DNA from: Arthrobacter sp. SW1
Lineage (GTDB): Bacteria > Actinomycetota > Actinomycetes > Actinomycetales > Micrococcaceae
Assembly: GCF_001766675.1 (NCBI RefSeq)
Contig: NZ_MJLT01000023.1
Span: 124,001-188,000 of the forward strand
Length of the DNA stretch: 64,000 nucleotides
Reading direction: 5' to 3'
The translations under genes were made by a program, and so were the position numbers. Under the pieces are notes generated by a model. It did no database searches and was not told the origin of the DNA. It saw only the letters and a program-made list of their open reading frames with translations. Shown in pieces: positions 57,532 through 64,000 of the stretch; within the stretch, counting starts at the first letter, position 1; each line of letters opens with the position of its first letter.

Positions 57532-60138
57532 GTGTCGAATCTCACCCGCGATGAAGCAGCTGCCCGATCCGCCCTCGTAACCACCCACCGTTATGACGTG
57601 TCCCTGGACATCCGGCAGGCGGCGGATCCGGCCGTCGACGGATACACGAGCCGGACCTTCATCGCATTCTCCGCAAGCCCGGGTTCGGAAACATTCCTGG
57701 ACTTCATCCACGGCGGAGTGCACAGCGTCTTCCTGAACGGCAAGGAACTGGACCTGGCCACCGCCGTCGACGGCCACCGGATCAGGCTTGGCGGGCTCGC
57801 GGCGGACAACGAAGTAATCGTGACCGGCACGGCGCTGTACAGCCGTTCCGGTGAGGGCATGCACCGCTTCTTCGATCCAGCCGACGGCAAGTGCTACCTC
57901 TATACCCAGTACGAGCCCGCCGATGCCCGCCGGGTCTTCGCCGATTTCGAGCAGCCCGACCTGAAAGCGGAGTTCACTTTCCACGTCACCGCGCCCTCGG
58001 ACTGGCAGGTGGCCTCCAACGGCGCCGAAACCGGCCGCGCTCCCCTGGCCACCGACCCCGCCGCCAGCACCTGGGACTTCGCCCCCACCAAGCGCATGTC
58101 CACGTACATCACCTCCGTGCTGGCCGGCCCCTACTTCCGCGCCGAAGACCACTGGAGCACAGTGCTCGACGACGGCACCCGGCTTGAGGTGCCGCTGGGC
58201 CTTTACTGCCGCGCATCGCTGGCGCCCTCCTTTGATACGGAAGAGTTGTTCGCGCTGACGAAGGCGGGACTCGATTTCTTCAACGGGCTGTTCGACTACC
58301 CCTACCCGTGGGGAAAATACGACCAGGCATTTGTCCCCGAATACAACCTCGGGGCCATGGAAAACCCCGGCCTGGTGACGTTCACCGAAAAGTACGTTTT
58401 CACTTCACGGGCCACGGACGCGCAATACGAGGCCCGCGCCAACACCCTGATGCACGAGATGGCGCACATGTGGTTCGGCGACCTCGTGACCATGCGCTGG
58501 TGGGATGACCTGTGGCTCAAGGAATCCTTTGCCGACTTCATGGGCACCCTGGGTGTGGACCGCGCCACGGACTGGACCTCGGCGTGGGTGAACTTCGCCA
58601 ACAAGCGCAAGGCCTGGGCCTACCTGCAGGACCAGCTGCCCACCACGCACCCGATCGTGGCCGATATCCCGGACCTCGAAGCCGCCAAGCAGAACTTCGA
58701 CGGCATCACCTATGCCAAGGGCGCCTCGGTGCTCAAGCAGTTGGTCGCGTACGTGGGCTTCGACGCCTTCATTGACGGATCACGCCGCTACTTCCGCGAC
58801 CATGCCTTCGGCAACACCTCGCTGCATGACCTGCTTACCGCGCTGGAAGCGGCCTCGGGCCGGGAACTGGCCGGATGGAGCCGGCAGTGGCTGCAGACCT
58901 CCGGCATCTCCACCCTCACGGCGGAGATCGCCGAGGGGCCGGACGGCTCCATGGATTCTGTGCTGCTGCACCAGGAATCGGTGGACCCCGTGACCGGCCG
59001 GCAGGAGCACCGGCCGCACCGGATCAAGCTGGGACTTTACGATTTCGACGGCGGCGCGGGCGGCACCCTGCTCCGGACGGACAGCATTGAGCTCGACGTC
59101 GACGGCCCGCTGACCGTCGCCGCTTCCCTCGCCGGGAGGCCGCGCCCGGCCCTGCTGCTGGTCAACGACGAGGACCTCAGCTACGCCAAAGTGCGCCTCG
59201 ACCCGGTGTCCGAGGCGACGGTCCGGGAAGCACTGGACCGGATCACCGATCCGATGGCCCGGGCACTGTGCTGGACAGCGCTCTGGGATTCGGCCCGCGA
59301 CGCCGTGACGCCCGCGGCGTTGTACGTGGCCGCCGTCGAACGCTTCGCCCCCGCAGAAACCGGCGTCGGCGTGCTGCTGAACGTCCTTGGCAACGCCGCG
59401 ACGGCGGTGCAGCGTTACGTCCCCGCGGTTCTCCGGGAGCCTGTGCGGCAAGGGTTCCTGGCTGCGGCAGCGGTACAGCTGCGTTCCAGTGTGCCCGGCT
59501 CGGACCAGCAGCTTGCCTGGGCGCGGACCCTCGCGGGCCTCTCACGGCACGACAGCAGCCAGCTCGCACTGATCCGCGGGCTGCTCTCCGGCGCCGAAGC
59601 GATCGAGGGCCTCACCCTGGATGCAGACTTGCGCTGGAGCCTGTGGCAGGCCCTGGCCGCCAACGGGGACGCCAGCCAGGCCGAACTCGACACGGAACTG
59701 GCACGGGACAACACCGCCTCCGGACGCGAAGGCCACGCCCTGGCATCGGCGGCGCGGCCGGACCCCGAGGTGAAGGCAGCAGCGTGGAAGGCCGCCGTCG
59801 AGTCGAATGAACTTTCCAACGAAATCCTCTCAGCCACCATTGCCGGATTCATGACCGCTCCGGCCGGGATGCTGGATCCATACATTGAGCCGTACTTTGA
59901 GTGCCTGGAAGAGGTGTGGGGCGAACGCAGCATCGAGATTGCCGGCAGGATCGTGCGGGGCCTGTTCCCGGGCGCCCAGGACCTCCCGGCGGGGACGGAA
60001 GCCGCAGACCATCCGGTGCTGCTCCGCACGGACACCTGGCTCGCGGAGAACCCGGACGCTCCGCGGGCACTGCGGCGCATCATCCTCGAGCAGCGCGACC
60101 ACCTGCTGCGTTCGCTGCGCGCCCAGGCCCGCGGCTGA
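57532..60138 (+). CDS. pepN: Aminopeptidase N (M1 family)
   Basis: An 868-residue M1 zinc aminopeptidase. YNLGAMENPGLVTF is the exopeptidase GAMEN motif. HEMAHMWFGDLVTMRWWDDLWLKESFADFMG gives HExxH-x18-E. A helical ERAP1-like C-terminal domain ends in DHLLRSLRAQ. It removes N-terminal residues from peptides, a fitting downstream step to the proteasome. I take the GTG at 57532, giving the family-like SNLTRDEAAARS start. An in-frame ATG lies 6 nt upstream. No SD is visible, and a much longer frame reaches far into the gap without family similarity. Confidence 0.94.
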   Translation: MSNLTRDEAAARSALVTTHRYDVSLDIRQAADPAVDGYTSRTFIAFSASPGSETFLDFIHGGVHSVFLNGKELDLATAVDGHRIRLGGLAADNEVIVTGTALYSRSGEGMHRFFDPADGKCYLYTQYEPADARRVFADFEQPDLKAEFTFHVTAPSDWQVASNGAETGRAPLATDPAASTWDFAPTKRMSTYITSVLAGPYFRAEDHWSTVLDDGTRLEVPLGLYCRASLAPSFDTEELFALTKAGLDFFNGLFDYPYPWGKYDQAFVPEYNLGAMENPGLVTFTEKYVFTSRATDAQYEARANTLMHEMAHMWFGDLVTMRWWDDLWLKESFADFMGTLGVDRATDWTSAWVNFANKRKAWAYLQDQLPTTHPIVADIPDLEAAKQNFDGITYAKGASVLKQLVAYVGFDAFIDGSRRYFRDHAFGNTSLHDLLTALEAASGRELAGWSRQWLQTSGISTLTAEIAEGPDGSMDSVLLHQESVDPVTGRQEHRPHRIKLGLYDFDGGAGGTLLRTDSIELDVDGPLTVAASLAGRPRPALLLVNDEDLSYAKVRLDPVSEATVREALDRITDPMARALCWTALWDSARDAVTPAALYVAAVERFAPAETGVGVLLNVLGNAATAVQRYVPAVLREPVRQGFLAAAAVQLRSSVPGSDQQLAWARTLAGLSRHDSSQLALIRGLLSGAEAIEGLTLDADLRWSLWQALAANGDASQAELDTELARDNTASGREGHALASAARPDPEVKAAAWKAAVESNELSNEILSATIAGFMTAPAGMLDPYIEPYFECLEEVWGERSIEIAGRIVRGLFPGAQDLPAGTEAADHPVLLRTDTWLAENPDAPRALRRIILEQRDHLLRSLRAQARG

Positions 60139-60269
60139 GTACCTGCGCCACGCGTAGTCCAGAGCCGGCCGGCCGCAGATTAATCGAGTACTGACCACGG
60201 TGTTCCGGGCACAAGGGCCTGAGTAGGATCGCGTTCACCAGCCATCCAGTAAGGAAGCGAGGAACAGCG

Positions 60270-60563
60270 ATGCCCAGGAAAACCCTTCTGGCGTCGGCCA
60301 TCTGTGCCGCGGCACTGATGGGCTTCACTGCAGCACCCGCGTCGGCCCAGGGACAGGTGGAACGCGGACCCGAACACGCGAATTCCATCTGTTCATTCTC
60401 AGGCCTGAACGATAGCCCCGACGATCCGGTGGAGGGCGGCCGCGTGCAGTCCTACGGCCAGATCGTCAAGGCAGGCTTCAAGGCCGAAGTACCCAGCCCC
60501 GGCATGCTTTGCAACGGACACCTCTTCCCCTACCCCGAGGCCTTCGGCGGGGGCGGACACTAG
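60270..60563 (+). CDS. Small secreted protein of unknown function
   Basis: A 97-residue precursor with a clear Sec signal peptide (MPRKTLLASAICAAALMGFTAAPASA, cleavage after ASA). The mature 70 residues contain two Cys (SICSFSG and GMLCNG), suitable for one disulfide, and Gly/Pro/Asn-rich loops (PDDPVEGGRVQSYGQIVKAGF; FGGGGH at the end). No enzyme or binding motif was recognised. The ATG at 60270 has GAGGAA 6-7 nt upstream. It stands alone between pepN and the convergent lipoate-ligase-like gene. Confidence 0.8.
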   Translation: MPRKTLLASAICAAALMGFTAAPASAQGQVERGPEHANSICSFSGLNDSPDDPVEGGRVQSYGQIVKAGFKAEVPSPGMLCNGHLFPYPEAFGGGGH

Positions 60564-60577
60564 GCGTTCCGAATAAA

Positions 60578-61669
60578 TCAGGGAATCCTGTAGAGCCATT
60601 CATCGGTGCCGAACTTGCTGCGCACCCGGTCCCGGGCCGCGGCAAGTTCGGCGTCGGTGATGCGTGATTCCACCGCGCCGTAGCGTTCGATGAAGACCTC
60701 CTGCATGGCCTTGATAATTGCTTCCCGGGGCAAGCCGCTCTGCCTGCGCAGCGGGTCCACGCGCTTCTTCGCGCTGCGAGTCCCCTTGTCTGAGAGCTTT
60801 TCCTTGCCGATGCGCAGCACCTCGACCATCTTGTCGGCATCGATGTCATAGCTCATGGTCACGTGGTGCAGCATGCCGCCGTTGGCCAGTCGTTTTTGAG
60901 CGGCGCCGCCGATCTTTCCCTGCTCGGTGGCGATGTCGTTGAGCGGAACATAGAAGGCCGTGATGCCCAGTTTTTCCAGCGCGGCCATCACCCAGGCATC
61001 CAGGAAGGCGTAGGAATCGGCGAAGCTGATCCCGTCCACCAGGGTCTGCGGCAGGTAGAGCGAGTAGGTGATGCAGTTGCCCGCCTCCATGAACATCGCT
61101 CCCCCGCCGCTGATGCGCCGCACCACCGTAATGCCGTGGCGGGCCACGCCGCCGGGGTCCACTTCATTGCGCACGGACTGGAAACTGCCGATCACCACGG
61201 AAGGTTCTTCCCAGTCCCAGAAGCGCAGGGTGGGGTTGCGCCGCCCTGCGCCGACCTCCTCGGTGAGCACCTCGTCCAGTGCGACGTTCAGCTGCGTGGG
61301 AAGGACCGACGGCGGAATCACCTCCCACTGATGGTCAAGCCAGCCGCTGGCCTTCGCCAGTGCCCGGCGGACCGCGACGGCGACAGCGTCGGCGGAGAAG
61401 CCGAACAGGACGGCGTCGGCCGGCAGGGCGGCCGTGACGGCAGCCGCCAGTTCTCCCGGCGTCGAGTCCTCCGGCAGGCCGGTGAGGGCCCGGTTGATGT
61501 CCTGCAGCGCTTCATCCGGCTCGAGGAAGAAGTCGCCGCTCACCGAGACGTCGGTGAGAACGCCGTCCGCCATCCGGCAGTCAACCACCACAAGTTTTCC
61601 GCCAGGTACCTTGAATTCGCCGTGGAGGCGGCCGGCGTCGGGATCCTGCGTGGAAGAAAGGGAACTCAT
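60578..61669 (-). CDS. Lipoate--protein ligase family protein
   Basis: A 363-residue protein. The N-terminal 95 residues resemble the LplA accessory domain (GEFKVPGGKLVVVDCRMADGVLTDVSVSGDFFLEPDEAL), here placed before the catalytic domain, whereas in E. coli it is C-terminal. The catalytic part has WEEPSVVIGSFQSVRNEVD, VVRRISGGGAMFMEAG (the RRxSGGGAV-type lipoyl motif) and KIGGAAQKRLANGG with the conserved Lys. It would activate lipoate or octanoate and attach it to E2 or GcvH subunits. The ATG at 61669 is chosen; two ATGs lie further up. Confidence 0.88.
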   Translation of the reverse strand: MSSLSSTQDPDAGRLHGEFKVPGGKLVVVDCRMADGVLTDVSVSGDFFLEPDEALQDINRALTGLPEDSTPGELAAAVTAALPADAVLFGFSADAVAVAVRRALAKASGWLDHQWEVIPPSVLPTQLNVALDEVLTEEVGAGRRNPTLRFWDWEEPSVVIGSFQSVRNEVDPGGVARHGITVVRRISGGGAMFMEAGNCITYSLYLPQTLVDGISFADSYAFLDAWVMAALEKLGITAFYVPLNDIATEQGKIGGAAQKRLANGGMLHHVTMSYDIDADKMVEVLRIGKEKLSDKGTRSAKKRVDPLRRQSGLPREAIIKAMQEVFIERYGAVESRITDAELAAARDRVRSKFGTDEWLYRIP

Positions 61670-61718
61670 GCCCACCATCCTGCCGGAAAACCGCCGCACT
61701 GCTTAATGCGCGAACAAC

Positions 61719-61752
61719 AAAGCCCGCGTCCCCTTGCCGGGACGCGGGCTTT
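61719..61752 (-). terminator. Terminator downstream of rpmE2
   Basis: AAAGCCCGCGTCCC and its complement give a 14-bp stem with a 6-nt loop. A-rich sequence on the plus side gives T-rich sequence on the minus strand. Confidence 0.88.
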
Positions 61753-61776
61753 GCCGGATGACTTTGCTGAAGTCGT

Positions 61777-62034
61777 TTACTTCTTGGCGCCGAAGCCCTT
61801 GAAGCGTGCGTTGAAGCGCTCGACACGGCCTGCGGAGTCCATGATGCGCTGCTTGCCCGTGTAGAACGGGTGGGACTCGGAGGAGATTTCGACGTCGATG
61901 ACCGGGTAGGTGTTGCCGTCTTCCCATTCGATGGTCTTGGAAGAGGAAACGGTGGAGCGGGTCAGGAACTTGACGCCGGAAGCGAGGTCGTTGAAAACAA
62001 CAGCTTCGTACTTCGGGTGGATATCAGACTTCAT
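61777..62034 (-). CDS. rpmE2: 50S ribosomal protein L31 type B
   Basis: An 85-residue L31 of the zinc-free (C-minus) class: [67 protein letters not shown]. The CxxC pairs of type A are missing. Type B forms replace zinc-containing L31 under zinc starvation in many actinobacteria, often under Zur control, but no clear Zur box was found here. The ATG at 62034 follows AAAGG by 8 nt. The leader contains a perfect 8-bp hairpin. Confidence 0.96.
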   Translation of the reverse strand: MKSDIHPKYEAVVFNDLASGVKFLTRSTVSSSKTIEWEDGNTYPVIDVEISSESHPFYTGKQRIMDSAGRVERFNARFKGFGAKK

Positions 62035-62052
62035 AATTGGACCTTTGTTCGC

Positions 62053-62074
62053 GCAGCTGGATTTTGCCAGCTGC
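62053..62074 (-). promoter_or_regulatory. Hairpin in the rpmE2 leader
   Basis: GCAGCTGG and CCAGCTGC are perfect 8-bp arms with a 6-nt loop, ending 18 nt before the ATG. A TAGGAT -10 candidate lies upstream at 62150-62145 (minus). It may be an autoregulatory RNA element. Confidence 0.45.
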
Positions 62075-62241
62075 CAGGTATGAATGGAGGCGGTCCGTGT
62101 ACCGGCGGACGGTGAACGTTCCGCGGCTTCCGGGCCAACAAACAATCCTAGCGGAATCGGCCGCTGCTGGCGAACCGGCGGTTCGGCCGCGCGGGCGCGG
62201 ATTTCCTGCGGCCCGGCGGGCTTCCGTGGTTGGCTTGCTGC

Positions 62242-62856
62242 ATGGCCGAACCACACCTGGATCTGGATAGCCTGCCGCCGGAAGTACGCGCCGTCTTTGA
62301 AGCGGCCATCGCGGGTCACGGCATTGCCCTCTCGCGGGAAGGACGCGCGCTCGGCTCGCTGCGGTTCCTCCCCGCAGTCCTCGAGGGAACCGTCGTCGAA
62401 CCACCTTCGCCGCGCGCGGACGCGCCGCCGGCCCCGGACGGCGTCACCGTCGTCGCGACCGCCATGACGCTCTCCGAGACGGCCCGCCGGCGCCTGTCCG
62501 ACGAATTCGGCGACGACTACATCGTGGTCGACTTCAGCAAGGCACCGCCAAGCGCCGACGTGTTGCTGGTCCATCCGGTCAGCCCCCAGCTGCTTGGCAT
62601 GCTCCGCCACCAGTTCCCCCACGCAAAGGTGGTCATCACGGAGATCGAAGACGAGGAACTGGGCGTCAACTACTCCGGGCCTGTCGGCAGGCTCCTCGAC
62701 TCCGGCGCGTCCGCATACCTGCCGCCGAGGCCCATCCCGGAACTCGCCGCCAATGTGCACGCCTACCTGACCCGGAGCGCGAATGCGGCGCTCGAGTCGG
62801 CAACGCGGCGCGGCGACGGTCTCCCGCCGGCACAGCAGGGGAAGATCGGCCGCTGA
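62242..62856 (+). CDS. Conserved-looking cytoplasmic protein of unknown function
   Basis: A 204-residue protein with no recognised family. Residues 75-160 look like a Rossmann- or response-regulator-like alpha/beta unit ([95 protein letters not shown]). A helical N-terminus and C-terminus flank it. No catalytic signature or membrane segment is seen. The ATG at 62242 lacks an SD; TTGGCT lies 6 nt upstream, one mismatch from the leaderless -10 pattern. It is divergent from rpmE2. Confidence 0.72.
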   Translation: MAEPHLDLDSLPPEVRAVFEAAIAGHGIALSREGRALGSLRFLPAVLEGTVVEPPSPRADAPPAPDGVTVVATAMTLSETARRRLSDEFGDDYIVVDFSKAPPSADVLLVHPVSPQLLGMLRHQFPHAKVVITEIEDEELGVNYSGPVGRLLDSGASAYLPPRPIPELAANVHAYLTRSANAALESATRRGDGLPPAQQGKIGR

Positions 62857-62872
62857 GTGGCCGCTCCCGAAG

Positions 62873-63682
62873 CTAGTCCCGAGGCCGCAGTTCCCAGAAC
62901 GCGACGGCGGACGCCGCGGCCACGTTCAGCGAGTCCACTCCCGCGCGCATGGGGATCTTGACGGCAAGGTCGACGGCGGCCAGCGTCTCCGGGCTCATTC
63001 CGGCACCTTCCGTGCCGAGCACCAGGGCGAGCTTCTCCGGGCCGCGGGCCGCGAGCTCGTCCAGGTCCACGGCATCGTCCGTCAGTTCCATCGCGGCGAC
63101 GGTGAAGCCCTGCGCCTTAAGCCGTCCGAGGTCGCCGGGACAGCTTTCCAGCCGGGCCCACGGGACCTGGAAGACAGTGCCCATGCTGACCCGGACGCTG
63201 CGCCGGTAGAGCGGGTCACCGCAACGCGGAGTGATCAGCACGGCATCCAAGCCCAGGGCCGCAGCGGAACGGAAGATGGCGCCGACGTTCGTGTGGTCCA
63301 CGATGTCTTCCAGCACCGCCACGCGGCGGGCATCGGCCAGCAGCGTTTCGAGGGGCACGGGGGCCGGGCGGTGCATGGCGGCCATCGCTCCCCGGTGCAG
63401 GTGGAAGCCGGTGATTTCTTCCAGCAGCTTTGCCTGCCCGATATAGACCGGAACGCCCGGGAATTGCCGGAAGACGTCATCGAGGTCTTCGAGCCATTTC
63501 TCCGCGAGGAAGAATGACCGCGGCTGGTGGCCCGCGGCCAGGGCCCGGCGCAGCACGCGGGAAGACTCGGCGATGTACATGCCTTCTTCCGGTTCCCGTA
63601 GTTTGCGCAGGTGCACATCGGTGAGCTGGGTGTAGTCGGACACCCGCGGATCGTCCGCGGATTCGAGGTAGTGGAAGGTCAC
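62873..63682 (-). CDS. SpoU/TrmH-family RNA 2'-O-ribose methyltransferase
   Basis: A 269-residue SPOUT enzyme. The N-terminal RNA-binding part is [33 protein letters not shown]. The knot domain has [30 protein letters not shown] (motif 1, with the conserved N and R), [17 protein letters not shown] (motif 2) and [23 protein letters not shown] (motif 3). It methylates ribose in rRNA or tRNA; the target cannot be read. The start is a GTG (63682). It lies 25 bp from the truncated permease gene, on the same strand. Confidence 0.9.
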   Translation of the reverse strand: MTFHYLESADDPRVSDYTQLTDVHLRKLREPEEGMYIAESSRVLRRALAAGHQPRSFFLAEKWLEDLDDVFRQFPGVPVYIGQAKLLEEITGFHLHRGAMAAMHRPAPVPLETLLADARRVAVLEDIVDHTNVGAIFRSAAALGLDAVLITPRCGDPLYRRSVRVSMGTVFQVPWARLESCPGDLGRLKAQGFTVAAMELTDDAVDLDELAARGPEKLALVLGTEGAGMSPETLAAVDLAVKIPMRAGVDSLNVAAASAVAFWELRPRD

Positions 63683-63707
63683 CGGCCGGGGTCTTTCGGG
63701 TGTACGG

Positions 63708-64000
63708 CTATTTCAGCAGGTTGGCGATCATGAATCCGAGGGCGACCAGGCCGAGGGCAAAGATCACGCCGCGCAGGACCACCGGAGACAGCTTCCGCCC
63801 CACCTTGGACCCAAGCAGGCCGCCGATGGTGGAGCTGACGGCAATCAGGGCCACGACAACCCAGTTGATCCGGTCGAAGGCGAACAGCATGTAGGACACA
63901 GCGGCCACCATGTTCACGCCCAGCACCAGGAAGTTCTTCATGGCATTGGCGTTCTGGATGGTGCCCGTCATGAACACACCAAGGATGCCCACCAGGAGGA
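63708..64000 (-). CDS. TauE/SafE-type (TSUP) permease, N-terminus outside window
   Basis: The visible C-terminal 97 residues have three or four membrane helices: NFLVLGVNMVAAVSYMLF, WVVVALIAVSSTIGGLLGSKVGRKLS and VVLRGVIFALGLVALGFMIANLL. GGLLGSKVGRKLSPVVLR is the second repeat of the DUF81/TSUP family, carriers of sulfite, sulfonate or other organosulfur anions. The frame continues beyond the window edge, so the start is not here. Confidence 0.85.
   Translation of the reverse strand, partial: LLVGILGVFMTGTIQNANAMKNFLVLGVNMVAAVSYMLFAFDRINWVVVALIAVSSTIGGLLGSKVGRKLSPVVLRGVIFALGLVALGFMIANLLK

Noticed and set aside
1..64000. CRISPR arrays, intact IS elements or prophage genes
   Set aside because: No regularly spaced repeats, transposase motifs or phage structural genes were seen in any frame.

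Overview
The window is high-GC actinobacterial chromosome, best matched to an Arthrobacter-like member of the Micrococcaceae. The case rests on a complete Pup-proteasome locus, a single-chain fused PafBC regulator, mycothiol ligase MshC, RbpA, Tat genes beside HelY, and many genes that seem to be transcribed without a leader. Species is not resolvable by reading. No intact IS, prophage, CRISPR array or rRNA was seen; there is one tRNA (Leu-GAG).

Layout. 1-1 kb: a gene tail, a mini-protein resembling part of DNA gyrase A, then a gene-poor stretch holding a 28-bp site with the architecture of the XerC/XerD dif site (554-581) and a second XerD half-site 383 bp further on. 1-2.2 kb: small gene, ECF sigma factor and zinc-type anti-sigma factor. 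2.2-4.6 kb: UvrA paralogue. 4.8-7.8 kb: type III polyketide synthase, methyltransferase and FAD hydroxylase, probably making a phenolic lipid. 7.8-14.1 kb: SnoaL-like protein, peptide deformylase, S9 peptidase, RlmA-type rRNA methyltransferase, NfeD plus SPFH membrane pair, and rbpA with a sigma-R/SigH-like promoter and structured leader. 14.2-20 kb: dolichol-phosphate-mannose-type synthase, amidohydrolase, HelY helicase.

20-35 kb, almost all on the minus strand, is the protein-quality block: mpa/arc - dop - pup - prcB - prcA - pafA - two FKBP isomerases - pafBC - small membrane protein - tatA - tatC, preceded by trmI, a site-2 protease and a HAD phosphatase. Pup is made with C-terminal Gln, deamidated by Dop, ligated to targets by PafA, and tagged proteins are unfolded by Mpa into the PrcAB core. 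PafBC in the same block is the DNA-damage transcription activator. A PAC2-family protein follows on the other strand.

36-43 kb: mshC, uppP, aldo/keto reductase, small proteins, acyl-CoA dehydrogenase, M20 peptidase and tRNA-Leu. 43-49.5 kb: a fatty-acid cycle (MaoC hydratase, FabG4-type reductase, thiolase, acyl-CoA oxidase-like enzyme) around a TetR gene whose start codon abuts a 13-bp-arm palindrome. 49.6-52.3 kb: divergent glgA/glgM and glgC for glycogen/maltosyl metabolism. 52.4-57.3 kb: an unusual zinc-finger SDR, then an ATP-grasp / alpha-E / transglutaminase cassette, a predicted but poorly understood peptide-ligation system. 57.5-64 kb: aminopeptidase N, small secreted protein, lipoate-ligase family protein, ribosomal protein L31 type B, an unknown protein, SpoU-family methyltransferase and a truncated TauE/SafE permease.

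Most notable: the dif-like site; the ATP-grasp/alpha-E/transglutaminase cassette; the SDR with a CxxC-CxxC finger and no Tyr in its YxxxK position; the rbpA leader; and fourteen start codons with a TANNNT hexamer exactly 6-7 nt upstream, the leaderless-transcript signature.
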